This document shows, piece by piece, positions 32,716-44,468 of a DNA stretch of 64,000 bases; position 1 is the stretch's first letter; every line of letters begins with the position of its first letter. Under the pieces are notes generated by a model, which saw only the letters and a program-made list of their open reading frames with translations, was not told the DNA's origin and made no database searches. The translations under genes and the position numbers were made by a program. The DNA lies in the NCBI GenBank assembly GCA_029532415.1, contig JAQOTA010000071.1:868001-932000 (forward strand). The letters run 5' to 3'. The stretch is from Marasmius tenuissimus (lineage: Eukaryota; Basidiomycota; Agaricomycetes; Agaricales; Marasmiaceae).

Positions 32716-34468
32716 TCATTTTGTGTATAGATACTCTATCTCCATACTATCATCATCTGAGCTCTCATCCAAACAGGGCAAGTTCAATTGATAGACCCAA
32801 GGCATAGCCCGCTTTTCGTGATGAATAACTGTCTTTTCCGGCTCCGAAAGAGTTGGTATTATGACTCTCGGGTCAATTGATACCAAAGTGGAAATGGCAA
32901 CCGCCCGCAGCTCCCCTGTACCATATCGAACACGGGTTCGTGTGTCGGGCTGCTGCTTCAAGGGAGTGAGAGCAGACTCGATGACCACCTTGTAATAGCC
33001 GGGCACGCGAATTTCTGCTGGCATTCCGGTTGCGCGTTGAATAGAACTGCAACTATAGAATGGCTAGGCAGACAGTTTCTTTAGTATCGGCTCCACAACG
33101 AGGAACACAGCTATGAAGGCATGCCGAAATATACATTTGCATCAAGGTGGGCTTCCAGAGATGCTTCTGGAAGTACGACAAGATTCGTTCGGGCTCCAAG
33201 TGCATTCGAAGAAAACAGAACCGAGCAACGTGCTCTACAGAAACTGGTTGAGGTCCATACGATGGATTGGTAGACCAATATGGTGATGGGACATAAGCAT
33301 GGGGAGCACCGCCATGTCGAAAAGGCTCAGTGGCGAAAGGTTTCCTTGAATCCACCCGAGAACTGAGGGGAATGTGGCTAACCTCTTGCTGTAGGTATCC
33401 ACGAAGAGCATTGATTGCGGGAAACAAGCTGTCAGCCTCAAGTTTGGTCGCCAGGATTGGTGAACGGCGTGTCAGCTTTCCGCTCGAGTTGGTCGTGAGC
33501 TCCTTGCAGAGACGACCGCGCCAGTGCAGGCAAAACTCGCGAAGCTGTAACTGAAGCACAGCTGGCTCTGAATTGGCTGGGTCAGAGCACATGGAAAGAT
33601 AACCATTGTGGAGTGTGTCGCCCAGACCACAGGTGGCCAATTGGATGGCCGTGACAATTCCACATCCATCAATTCCATCTGCATAGTCACTGCCAACGAG
33701 GAGCGCAACAAGTAGGAGTCCCCCCTTTGTGAGTTTGAGCTGCGAGTGCTTAAGAGCTGTGAATGTATACTCGTCGAAATAAATTTCCTGGTGATTATCT
33801 TTGGCGGTTCGCTCACTGTCAACTCAGTGAGCTTTGTATTGGTATCAATAGGGGTCAAAACCTACGAGTTGAAGCGTAGTATGGAGCGAACGCCCCGTAC
33901 AACCATATCACTATCTTCCGAGATGACTGCGTCGAGAATTCCCTTGTCTGACATCCATGAAAGTTGAGCGTCGGCCTCAGCAGGAGCCTACACAAGCAAT
34001 AGACTATGATGAGCAACGAACAAATTTGATTTTGATAGACTGAGCTCACTTCTAGAATGTAGCCTCCGAATGCACGAATCAAGATCTTGGCTTCTTCGTG
34101 AAATGGAATTGTTCCATTCGGCACATTGGACACCTTGTAGTCAGAAGTTTGAGGCCCATCGAATACGAAGATCAATATGGCCTGTCCACAAGTATATCGA
34201 CACAGCGTTGAGAGGAGGTTCCCGATTGCACCGTTGCCATTCATGTGTGTCGTATTGAACGAAGACACAAGTAAAGATGTGAGGAGGTTACTGTAATTAA
34301 AGGTCGTCAGGACAAGTCAAACAGGATGGAATAAAGGCCGCACTTCGCATCTATCCCGATACAAGGGATCTGCCCTGCCAGTTCATCTCGTTTCATTGAT
34401 GTCCACTCTATCATTGAGTACGTATTTCGGACTTGCTTGATATGTCCCCATAGGTCTCGAACTCCCAT
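32716..34468 (-). CDS. XPG/FEN1-like structure-specific nuclease
   Basis: The minus strand starts MGVRDLWGHIKQVRN, the classic N-terminus of the XPG/Rad2 family, whose glycine binds DNA ends. Conserved acidic sites follow: CIGIDANN, FVFDGPQ, APAEADAQLSW, VISEDSDMVV and LVGSDYADGIDGCG (the helix-two-turn-helix). All metal-binding Asp/Glu positions I can identify are kept. Splicing works with acceptor TTGACAG near 33815, and a last intron of 43 nt near 33050-33095 joins to IQRATGMPAEIRVPG. Family members cut flaps or Holliday junctions. It converges on the recombinase gene, with 72 bp between the stops. Its place in a transposable element suggests a role in excision, integration or replication of the element, which is inference. 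Confidence 0.82.
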
Positions 34469-34628
34469 ACTTGCGGTCAGAGTAGAAGAGGTGTAAGTAG
34501 CCCCTCTTCATGGCCTCAAAAGCTTAGTCGCCGATCGATCTCGTACCCGCAAATGAAGACGAAAAGCAAATATTGATAGAGTGTAAAGTAAATTATAGAA
34601 ACAGTCAAAAAAGTTCTACTACACACAG

Positions 34629-36239
34629 CTAGTCCTCGCCTGCATCTGAAGCCTTTCGAATCTCGCAAAGTGCTCTTACAATTTCGGTGTACGACATACG
34701 TTTGTCGGGCTTCTTGTCGTTCTGGAACTTCGCCCAGAAATCTTCGCCAGAGTCATGCCTGAGATATTCTGAGGCAACCCACTGGTAGCGGCATCAGCTC
34801 TCATGATTGAGCAACGTGTAATTGAAGAGCCTCACCTTCCATTCATTGTGTGTCGCTTTCATAGAACTCCACCGGCGGTCACAAGACCCTTTGGGTTTGA
34901 CACCAAAAACATCAGGCCAGTATTTGAGGGCAATACCATGGCCTTGTATCGTGACCTCGCAGTCATCAGACTTGAAGTGGGGATGGTCGTCACTCCACTG
35001 TCGCGCCAACCGCTCAATATCCTTCGCATAAGAGATTGACCGAGGATCTTGAACCTCCGAAAGTCGGTAGTTGAGCGTAAGGCCCGACGCAATGGTGAGA
35101 GTCTTCATGGGGTCGCTGGCGTCACTGGTGATTAATGAGGTTCTCGCTGACATCGGAGCGGAAGGCGGCAGGGATGAGGATGAGGCTGCGAGTGTGTTTG
35201 GTAGGGCAGCTGGGGGACATGGGACCGACGGTGTGGTTGCTGCCAATGGGTGGGCGAGTGAAGGGACTGATGACAGTTGGATGTGCGAAGATGAAGGCGG
35301 CTGGGATGACGGGAGTGAGTGCACTGGAGGGCCTTGATTTCCCAGCATGAATGCATCGAGCCGATTGGAGAGTCCATCTAGCTGTTTAGAGAGCGCTCGT
35401 GCATCAATGACCTATGGAAAAAGAGGTAAGAGAATTCATATCTTGATAATGAAAACGGCTCACCTTGTTAGCAGATTCCGTCACCGCTGATTTCTTTGGG
35501 CGGGGTGCCTGGATTTCGGGATGTTCAGTGACATATCTAGCGCACTGAGGAATGTAAGTACAGTAACATGCTCGTAGAATGAGAAACGCACAAATTGAAG
35601 CAAGTCGTGTATCTCTTGCTGTGTACGAGGGTCGTTGTGCTTAAGATCTTCGAGGTTTTGACCTTGCACCGCATCCCCGCATCCGAATTGGGCAAGACGG
35701 CGTTGCTGCGAGAGGTGCTTTGATGCTGCCTGAGAGCCATTCCGTGGGCCTTTGTGAGCGCGCCGAGCACCAGGTTTTGTTCTGGATGCAATGTCAGTGG
35801 TGTATGGATGGTGAGAGTGATTGAATTCACGCACACATTCCATTTGCCCGGGTTCCCGCTGAACTCCTTCAACCTCTCAAGCAGCACAGATTTCACCCTG
35901 GTGGGTGACAGTGATAGTTCCCTGCAGATCTCCTTCAGCTCAGGAACTGTCATATCATCTCTATTTTGGAATGATGAGCAATCGGAAGGGAGAAAAAAGT
36001 CAACGAGATGCTCACAATGGATGAGACTTTTCATCCGGAAAAGCGTACTCTGTCGGCGTAAGTCCAAGCTTACATTTTGTTGCACGACCCATGAAACCAG
36101 CCAGCAGCACGCCAGCAAGGAAAATCCCGAGTATTGCAGCAGTTGTGTAGGGTGTTGATGAGGCGGAGGATAGTGGCGACAAAAGAGAGACGGTCGTGAC
36201 GTGGCCATGCTTGCCGGCGGTGAGCTCGTCGCTGTCCAT
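34629..36239 (-). CDS. SAP-domain protein encoded by the element
   Basis: Exons run from 36239 to the TAG at 34629-34631. The SAP domain is MTVPELKEICRELSLSPTRV followed by KSVLLERLKEFSGNPGKW, about residues 85-120, a helix-extension-helix that binds AT-rich scaffold DNA. Before it lies a hydrophobic stretch, TTAAILGIFLAGVLLAGFMG, that looks like one membrane helix. After it come a basic Gln-rich region, a coiled-coil-like SKQLDGLSNRLDAFMLGN, a Ser/Pro-rich linker and a C-terminal region with WVASEYLRHDSGEDFWAKFQ. Splice sites are clean; the first exon could be different if an intron is hidden there. The combination of DNA binding and position between nuclease and TIR suggests an accessory DNA-binding protein. 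Confidence 0.68.
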
Positions 36240-36564
36240 CAAGCGAGTGAGCCATCAATGTGAAATAACGAGCAAGAGGGGGAAGGAACGGTAAACGTGC
36301 AGCGGCAAATGGTGGGGAGGGACAGGCGATGGCGACGGCGATAACGGGAGGGAGAGGGACAAACAAACAGTCGCTTGTCACGGCACAGACGCTTGAGCTG
36401 GTTTGGGCGCCAAACCGGCAATTGCCGTGTGACTTTGGCGTCTTTCCCTGGAGAGAAGTGGAAAGAGCAGATGGGAAGATGTTATGCCGGAAAGATGCGA
36501 GGGTCCAAGTGTAAGGAAAGGGGCTGATAAACTATAAAAGGATAATCACATCACGTGACTTTCC
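36240..36564. other. Region upstream of the SAP gene
   Basis: 325 bp with no coding pattern. It should hold the promoter of the SAP-domain gene. Confidence 0.4.
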
Positions 36565-37089
36565 TATTGAGCCAGCATAGTTAAATGCACAGTGAGATGA
36601 AACTAAAACCTCACATATTGACTATAAGAGAATTCTTGTGTTCTTGTAGATGCTTGCTAGAGGTGATAATCGAGTAGATTGTCCTAAAGCTTTGAGACGC
36701 AAAGTCTCCAGCTTTTATACAAGAGTCCTTGTCTATCTACAAGTCATAGAACATAGGTAAGTGAGAATATAGCATATGGTACATATTGCATATCAGTAAG
36801 CATAAGTGCTCGAAGAGCAGAGTGAGTAAGTAGGCATAGTCATACTAGCTTTCTATCTAAGTAATCTAGAGAGAAAGCTCAGTCAGCTTTGAACGCTATT
36901 GGGTGCAAAGCTGAACCTTTTTATAAACCATAGAGATAAGGTGTGAGTACTGACTAACTACAGAGTCTGTCTGAGTAAGTACAGGATCTTTCATACGAGT
37001 GCAAGTGTCATAGTGAAAGAGTCTATAAATAATAGACGCGTAAACAACACGTCAATAAAGTGTATCACATGGTATTCACATGTTCAACA
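36565..37089 (-). mobile_element. Solo LTR
   Basis: The 525 bp unit reads TGTTGAAC at its 5' end on the minus strand and TGGCTCAATA at the 3' end, so the usual CA terminus is TA here. Flanking direct repeats TTTCC lie at 36560-36564 and 37090-37094. An internal GGTTTATAAAAAGG supplies a TATA box. The AT-rich, non-coding character is typical of Copia-like LTRs. Confidence 0.72.
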
Positions 37090-37438
37090 TTTCCCGATAT
37101 AGCTTATCGTCAATTCTCCATTCGCTTATCCGCACCGTTGTGCTTCTTTGCGCTTCAAGTACTGATCACCATACCGGGCAACTGACAAATGGGTGTGCCG
37201 AGGTACGGGAGGTCTTGTAGAAGGGCCAATGCTGGACGGTACTCAAAAGCCACGGTTCTGTCAAAGGTGCCCCTTGTCACTTCAAAGAGAAAGATAGGTA
37301 TCAGCCCCAGGGAGGTCCAGGCTTAAAATAAGCCAGTTTTGCCAGGTGGTGATCCCTTTCATGAGAATAATTAAAGCTGGAATGCAGCAATACTTGTATG
37401 GATAAACAGTTTTTGTTTGATTTTGGTCACAGCCTGTG
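37090..37438. other. Right subterminal part of the element
   Basis: About 350 bp with no open frame worth naming. It lies between the solo LTR and the right inverted repeat. Confidence 0.4.
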
Positions 37439-37524
37439 AGTGGACATCCTACTGGACAACTGACTGGACAACTGACTGGACATCACCACACAAAGCACGA
37501 GTGGACATCAAAAATCCCGCCGTG
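37439..37524 (-). repeat. Right terminal inverted repeat of the 13.3 kb element
   Basis: The reverse complement repeats 24186-24271, including the tandem TGTCCAGTCAGT unit and TTTGATGTCCACTCGTGC. Visible differences are A/G near the outer end and T/C near the inner end. Confidence 0.9.
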
Positions 37525-38561
37525 GTATTCACAGTGCTCACCGAGCTCATTATGCGTGGTAGAGACCTCTCGATGGAAGCGTTGAACGTTACACATTTAC
37601 AAGGACCGCGAAAACAACAAGGACCTAGGCCTGTAACTGACCTGACTGTGACGATGGCAAGCATGTACAGTCACAAGGACCTACAACTTTACAAGGCCAC
37701 GGAAAAGGTCCGACTACCACAAACATGGCCAAAGGAATACGTAAGTAATCAATACAGCAAAATAGAGAGAAAAAAGCACCAATATAGAAGCACCTACCAT
37801 TCCAGATTTTCACTTTCACGTGAGAAGGCCAAATGAAGACTTAAAGTCACGTTTGGCGGGATAAGACAGGCGGATAAGTCAAAAAATAATTTCGAGCATC
37901 CCAAGGAACCCTCCTCCTTACGGAGTTCGGGAACGGTTCAGAGCTTTAACAGTGCTTCAACAGTGGTCGAACGTCCACTGCGAGGGAATCCACGATCCCT
38001 CTGGAGAATCATTTACAAGTTTTGTTCAAACGGTTTTTGCTCCTCAAATACACAAGGTTCCATTCAGTCTCCAAGCCATCTCAGGCCATTTCTCGCTATC
38101 TGCCAATCATCGTCGATTCCGAGTCATCTGCAACATCCCAAAGGTATCCGTTGGGCATCCGAGTGTTGCCTTGGAGTAACCCCAAAGCTACCACGCCAAT
38201 CTTAATTATGCCTCTGTCACTTCTCATCGTCAACTCGAAGCATCAGTACATATTGATTCATCCCAAATTCACGAATCATTCCTTGAGCCTTGGTACTACC
38301 ACTACAACGTTGGAGCAACAGAAAGATGACCAAGATGAACGAAGGACGTCCATACCTATGCCACTGGTATTATTACTACCAGTATTTGACACAATCGGGA
38401 CGATGGTTTGTAGACAGATGTGGGCGCAAATTTGGAGTGGTGCCTGTCTCAGATAACACGTGGAAACGGATCCCCTCTTCCCCTTGTTCCAAGACGATCT
38501 CCTTTTTCGCAAATTAAAATAAAAGGGCACCTTCCGCAGTCGCATCCCATGCTCGCCCACC
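37525..38561. other. Right flank of the element, no gene
   Basis: One kilobase without a credible coding chain. ACAAGGACC and similar words recur between about 37595 and 37710. The last part contains the promoter of the membrane-protein gene. Confidence 0.4.
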
Positions 38562-39982
38562 ATGGTTTTAGGGCGCTCTGGACCCACCCCTCCGGCCCCG
38601 CTTGACGTCCCCGAGAATCGAGGTGCGTTGAACTCTTCGTCCTCAGTTTCTTGTCCTCACACGTCTCTTTCAATGTAGTTTTCATCACTTGTTTCCACTG
38701 TGTAGCCATCCTCTTTACCATCTTCCGCTTGACACGCCGTACCCGCATACACAGGCTATCATGGGACGATGGATGGGCTGCTTTCGCTGCGTTGATGATC
38801 GTAGGGTTCCTGGTGGTTGATTGGGTCAAGTGGGGTATAGGTCAGTAAAGCGGGCAAAATACGCGAGAATCCAAGACTAATTATCCCCTTCATACACCTT
38901 CATACAATCAAGTCCAGCCTCGACGCCTGGAAACGGACGCCGCCACATACCAAAGGAAACGTACGCTGATAACAGCCCTTCTCGACGTCTTTTTCCTTGG
39001 AGGTGTCTGGTGAGCTTGATACGCTGTTTGACACCGCGACATCAATTCTCAACCTTTATTTCATCCTCACGGATCATGATTAGGTCTTCCCGTGTATCAC
39101 TGGCTCTTTGTATAGCCCGCATTCTTCCAAACTCTCGCCACCGAGCCATCGCGATAACCTTGGCAATAGGATGTTTCATCACAGGATTCGGACTTATTGT
39201 GACTGAGACCCCGCTGATCCTCCTATTCCACCCGTTGGCGGCGGCCGTTCAGTGGACTGCAACTCTCCAAATCATAGGTGTGTACCAGACTCTCCGCCGT
39301 CCCGACCGTCAAACGCCAAACGTCCATCACGAGCTTTCTAACATTTTCCTTGCACTCTAGCCGATGTCATAGCATCCGTTATACTCGTCCTTCTCCCACT
39401 CTACGCGCTTTGGGACACTCGTTCTCTCCCAAAAACCGAGCGCCGACTTGTACTGGTGCTATATACCGGTACGGTGCTAACGCTGATGGCGTGCATCGCT
39501 CAAACGGTGGCTTTGGTGAAGAAGAACGTAAAGGCGGTATCCTACGCCCAGAATATCCAGGTGAGGGGCCTCAAGACATCGTGTTGTGTTTCTGTTACTC
39601 AATCGACTTTTTTATAACCATCCAATCCATGAAGCTCTCAATCTCCGTGATGGTCTGCAACTTCCTCGTAGTCATCACGACACTTTTCCGGCTTGTTTTC
39701 CGGAGAAAAGGATCTTCCGGCGAGTCAGAAGAGGAAGAAGGAGAGGTCCCGGTCAACACTGGGGAGTATGCGGTAGGGGTCACCAGGCATGCTCATACAT
39801 GCACCATAACGACGTCGCGTCTCAATTCGACGGGGCATGCTTCAGCTGAGACGCAGTTGACGGAACTAGATGGGATTCAGATTGAGACGTTCTCGCTTGG
39901 GTCGATGCCAGACTCTTGGATCAACGGGGGGTCGAGAGAAGAAGTTGAGACTTCCATAAGAACCGAGAGGTCAGTGGTGTGA
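38562..39982 (+). CDS. Multi-pass membrane protein of the fungal rhodopsin-like domain type
   Basis: Six exons with GT-AG introns give a protein of about 330 aa. The first exon is MVLGRSGPTPPAPLDVPENR. TM helices follow: VFITCFHCVAILFTIFRL, then RLSWDDGWAAFAALMIVGFL, the WDD motif being typical of the fungal extracellular membrane/rhodopsin-like family, and LDVFFLGGVWSSRVSLA, AIAITLAIGCFITGFG, a helix starting DVIASVILVLLPLYAL, RLVLVLYTGTVLTLMACIA and ISVMVCNFLVVITTLFRL. The count of seven helices fits the family. The C-terminal tail is hydrophilic, with SSGESEEEEGEV. Function in Agaricomycetes is unknown. The family name is a recognition, not a search result. Confidence 0.7.
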
Positions 39983-40207
39983 ACACCAGCGCACCACTTG
40001 TCGCATCAGGGCTTTTGTGTAGCATAGGATTTGTACCGTGTGTTATTATGCTTGTACATTGACATGTTTCGAGGCACCTTCAACTGGTAAAATCCGGGTA
40101 TAGACATGCGAAAGTACAAACACGAAAAATCCAATTCCTATGAGTCCTAATTGTCTGAGTCGACGCAAATGTTGGTATACAGAGGATATGTCAATGAAAG
40201 CAAGTAT

Positions 40208-42483
40208 CTAAGAAACATTCGACCCCTCAAAAGCCTCCTTCCTCCTCTCCCTCAACACATCCTGTACAATCCGTTCCTGTTCCCCAAGCCACAACCCAAA
40301 CGCCCGGGTTTTCAACCACCTACGAATTCGTTCGTCAGAGCGAGTGCCAGGAAAGACGGGAAGAAAAGACCCCACCGCTCATAGAATTCATTCCGTTTAC
40401 TATTCGACCGGAACGGTAAGGTTGTCCCGTACGCTTTCAACGACGCGAAAAAGTTGTCAGAGTTGAATGGTTTCAGTTTTAGCCGTTTGTCAGTATCGGT
40501 GACTCCTCCTAATTTAGACTGGGAGACCTCGGAGGGTGTGGGTATAAGTGTATTCAGGTATCGAGATAGCGGGATCAAAAGTTCGTTCGTTCGAGAACAG
40601 AAGTGGCGTCGAAGGAGGAGGGAGGCGTGGAGTTCTGCCAGTGCGTGTGTGAGAAACAGAAGCTCGGAGGGGAGGGGGAGGGAGGGGGAGAGAAACGTAC
40701 TATCTTGTTCCGTGCCTTTCGCACATGCATCTTCAAGCTGTTTGAGTAGCGTCCGGTCTTTGGATATATACCGTTTATGTGTCGACGTCTTCCACCCGGG
40801 TGCAGGCCCAGCATTCGGTAATGCGTTCAGGGATTTACCATTTACACCCGCCGTGTGTCTAGAGGAGAGTGATTAACGAATGTGAGCGATGCGTCGAATA
40901 TGAACACCTCACTCACTTCACGTTCCTCCCCAAACTGAGAATATGCGGCCAATGCGAACACGACTTGTAAAACAGAGGATTCGTAACACCCAACAACACG
41001 CCTGCTTTCGGCGGGAGCTTGTTCACAATCAACATGTTATCCTGGTCATGGATCGTGAAATAGGGGCGTATGTCTCCTGCTAGAGGGATAGGGCGAAGTA
41101 AATCTCGAAACCACCATACAGCTTGACTGGTCTGAACGGGGGAACAGCCATAGATGAAGAGAGGTTCCCCAAGGACGAGACATTCCCAGATAGACCAGAG
41201 GTGGGATAGAGAGGCTTCGAAAAGGAGTAGTGGCGGTGGATAGAAAGGGGGCGAGGAGGCCAGGAGCTACGAAACGGATGACGACATGTAAAAAAAATGA
41301 CAACGAGTTGGGGAGAGAGAACGGGATTACTTACGTGTAGTTTAGGATCGTATTTTTCTTTGAAAGAAGACGTATCCGTGAGTTGTTGACTGTCGATTGT
41401 TGGCGGGAGCTCCAGATAGAGAACCGAGCCAAGAAATCCGAGTTCGAGGACTGATCCTCCGGTGGGATTCGGCCTGTTCTTTGGGAGACGGTGGGTGAAT
41501 TTTTAATAAGCGTCTCCAGATAGAGGGAGAGGGAGTACAAACCATCCCGCGATACTGTGACAAGCTGTTTCCAGCATGGGTGTCCCATGTGTTTCAAACA
41601 AGGGTCCGAATACGTAGGACAGCGAGGTGAAGAGAGATGGGTAAGGGTGATGCGTTAGGATGACCGCTGAGCGCTGTGAATCGAAAACATGAGAAGGTGA
41701 AATCCAGGTAAGAGCGTTCTGAAGCACCTGTTCGTACCCTCGCTTTGATTGAGAATCCCTCCGTTGCGTGAAATGGGAGAAACCGTAGAGAAAACCGTCC
41801 AAGCTACCGGGGTGAGAGTTGGCTTCGCGTATTCGGAACGAATGGTTCTGGGACCCCTGATCAAATTGTAGGGAATCCGGAAAGGCTGAAAAGGCTCTGT
41901 TGGAGTTGAATCAGAGGACGTCATATCAAAGCCCGCGACGCACGCACATGTTGGAGGATTCTTCAGGAGTGAGATCGAGGTCTGGAAATACAGCTGCAAG
42001 GACTGGTCCATGGTCCAAGTCGAATTCGACTATGAGTTCGGAGATTACATCAATGAATGTAACGCTCAACAGTATCTCAAGCGCACCTATGGCTATCCCC
42101 AGTATCCACCGCCTGATATTTTCTAATACAGCGGGATCCAGTGACAGCATCTCGACCTCGGTCCTGATCCTCGAAGATCTCCCAGTATTGCTATTGAGGT
42201 TGCTCTCCGACGCCGACACCTTTGGCAATGTCAGCGACCTAGTCAGCCCAGGACGGCTCCCGACATTAGCATCCTTGGGTAAATCCGGGGAAGAAGGTGA
42301 CGCGAGGGGCCCTAAACTTGACTGTCGAGTTGGAGATCTTGTAGAGAGTTTCAAACTCGCGAATCGCTTTGAAGGTTCCAATGCATGGGGTTTGACGGGT
42401 TTTGGCTTCTTCTCCAAGGTGATATTCGTATCTAGGCCATCAGATGTGTCCCAAATGTCGTCAAGCTTGAGGTCTTTGGACAT
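40208..42483 (-). CDS. DENN-domain protein, DENND6 (FAM116) type
   Basis: Start ATG 42483 gives MSKDLKLDDIWDTSDGLD and a Ser-rich linker. The uDENN part follows with VEFDLDHGP, a hallmark of this family, then FRIREANSH, GFLYGFSHFTQRRDSQSKRG and VILTHHPYPSLFTSLSYVFG. Later exons contain LLLFEASLSHLWSIWECLVL, GEPLFIYGCSPVQTSQAVWW and PLAGDIRPYFTIHDQD, the central DENN region. The last exon, joined by an intron at about 40331-40384, ends in WLKTRAFGLWLGEQERIVQD and EAFEGSNVS, stop TAG 40208-40210. DENND6 proteins are Rab exchange factors in endosomal recycling. All splice sites look normal. Confidence 0.82.
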
Positions 42484-43060
42484 CAGAGCGCGCTCTGGAG
42501 ACTGTTATAGTGTAATGTCCGAGCTCGGAGGACTTCCGGTCGCTTATGCCTTGTATATGAGCAAAAAACTGTACGTATCGTACGCTGTCAAGCCCGAAGA
42601 ACTGTGTAGAATTGTCAAAAACTGCTTACATGGGGGTTATGATTGCTTACCGGACGGACTTTGAGGGAGACGGGTGTGTGGAACCTCGGCAAATGGCTCA
42701 GCTGCACAGCCCCTGGAGCTGGGAGATATTTTTTTCGTTGCTGACGCAGCGACCCTCTTCTTGTAACGGAACCACCACCTTGCACTTTTTCCGAAAACTT
42801 CCTTTGCAGTTCGACACCAAGAACACATCCTCCACAATTTCGTCCTCGCACTCCCCCCTTATAACATCTTATCCCTTCTGTCAAGGCAGAGGAAATTTCA
42901 TGCTTAGGCCGCCAATAAGTATATCCAGACATAAGAATTCGTGTTCTTGTAAATCTCCCAATCTTGTGAGTTTTCCTGGCTCTATGATGGTTTCTCTTCT
43001 ACACGTTCTCATACTCGTTCCTCGTCGCAGCGTTGAACTTACTACTCCTACTCGTTCAAA
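42484..43060. other. Divergent promoter region between DENND6 and eIF5
   Basis: Only chance frames are seen. CT-rich sequence lies in front of the eIF5 start at 43061, as in many highly expressed basidiomycete genes. Confidence 0.45.
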
Positions 43061-44468
43061 ATGGCTTCTGGCATAGTTAACATTCGTCGTGATGTCGATG
43101 ACAAGTTCTATCGTTACCGGTCAGTCTCTAGTTACTCTACTCCTACAGGAACTGTCTCTCATGGCAACCCTCCAGCATGCCCCTCCTCACCACCAAAATC
43201 GAAGGAAAAGGCAACGGCATCAAAACTGTCATCCCCAACATGGCTGACGTCGCTCGCGCCCTCTCCCGCCCCGCAACCTACCCAACAAAGTTCTTCGGCT
43301 GCGAACTAGGCGCACAGACCTCCTTCGACGAGAAGAACGAACGCTACATCGTCAACGGCGCCCACGACGCTAACCGTCTCAGAGAACTCCTCGATGGGTT
43401 CATCGATAAATTCGTCCTTTGCAAGAGCTGCAAAAACCCAGAGACAGAGTTGATCATCATCAAGCAGGGGAGGAACGAGCATATCATTCGTGACTGCAAG
43501 GCTTGTGGGGAGAGGACGGACATCGATATGAGGCACAAGTTGACGACGTTCATCTTGAAGAATCCGCCTGTCAAGGCCAAGAAGGGGAGCAAGAAGAAGG
43601 ATGCTGCGGGTGCTGCTTCGGGTGTTGGTGGTGGAGGCGATAAGACGCCCGAGGAGGGTGAGGAAGGCGCTGATGGCGGCGCGGAGAGCGACGATGAGTT
43701 GACGAGGAAGATCAAAGCGGAGGCGAAAGATCTCAACGCCGAAACGACTTTGTCCAAGGAGGACTGGTCGGCTGACACGTCGCCCGAAGCAGTCAAGCAA
43801 CGTATGAAAGCGATGGAAAGCGCTATGGGAAATCTCAACGTCAACGGAGATGATGATGGCAGCGACGACGATGCCAACAGCCCTTACAGCCAGTTGGGCA
43901 AGTGGATTGAGGAGAACCGTGACGGCGAGGAAGATACCAAGGCTTTCCTTGTGCAGGTCTACAAGAAGGCGGAAGAGTTCGGTATTGAGAAGAAGCACAA
44001 GACGGTTCTCGTCCTTGTCCAGGCTCTCTTCACCGAGGATGTCGTCGCGGAGATCCCCAAGTACAACCCGCTCTTTGCCAAGGTATGTTCTCCTCTGTCG
44101 ATCTCAGTTCACTTTCTAACAATTTCACACTAGACCGTCACCTCTGAGAGACATCAAAAGTCCCTCCTGGGTGGTCTCGAGCGCCTCGTGGGCATGACCT
44201 ACCCGGACCTCATCCCTGCCGTCCCGAAGATCCTCATGGCGTTCTATCAAGCCGATATCCTCGAAGAGGAGGTTGTCACTCAGTGGGGCACCCATGTTAG
44301 CAAGAAGTACGTGGACAAGGAGACCAGCAAGAAGGTCCGAAAGGCCAGCGAGCCCTTCTTGAAGGTATGTCGTGGCGTTGCAAGTCCAAATATATATCGC
44401 TGACGTGGCATTTTTCTCTCCAGTGGCTTGAGGAAGCTGATGATGACGATGATGAAGACGACGAGTAA
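43061..44468 (+). CDS. TIF5: Translation initiation factor eIF5
   Basis: Four exons. Exon 1 encodes [20 protein letters not shown], continued by [20 protein letters not shown]. The N-terminal domain carries the GAP arginine and [21 protein letters not shown], and the zinc finger has [11 protein letters not shown] and DCKACGERT. An acidic, Gly-rich linker follows. The C-terminal W2/HEAT domain contains [16 protein letters not shown] and [14 protein letters not shown], ending TAA 44466-44468. eIF5 is the GTPase-activating protein for eIF2 during start-codon selection. Splice sites are normal and the protein length, about 420 aa, fits the family. Confidence 0.93.

Larger units (their letters stand above)
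24186..37524. mobile_element. 13.3 kb inverted-repeat element with tyrosine recombinase, XPG nuclease and SAP protein
   Basis: Two 86 bp inverted repeats bound a segment with three element-type genes: a tyrosine recombinase (26255-32643, plus), an XPG/FEN1-like nuclease (32716-34468, minus) and a SAP-domain protein (34629-36239, minus). No housekeeping gene lies inside. A 4.5 kb LTR element and a solo LTR are nested in it; without them the unit would be about 8.3 kb. A 3 bp direct repeat GTA flanks the ends but could be chance. Cryptons, the known fungal tyrosine-recombinase elements, usually lack long inverted repeats; ascomycete Starships carry a different captain gene and are larger. The unity of the element is inferred from the repeats. 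Confidence 0.75.

Noticed and set aside
24186..37524. Interpretation as a Starship
   Set aside because: Starships are known from Pezizomycotina, have a captain with a DUF3435 domain at one end and lack long inverted repeats. The recombinase here is central and the element has inverted repeats.
42615..42932. Minus-strand frame upstream of the DENND6 gene as its first exon
   Set aside because: The conserved protein starts naturally at 42483, and no donor/acceptor pair joins the two in frame.
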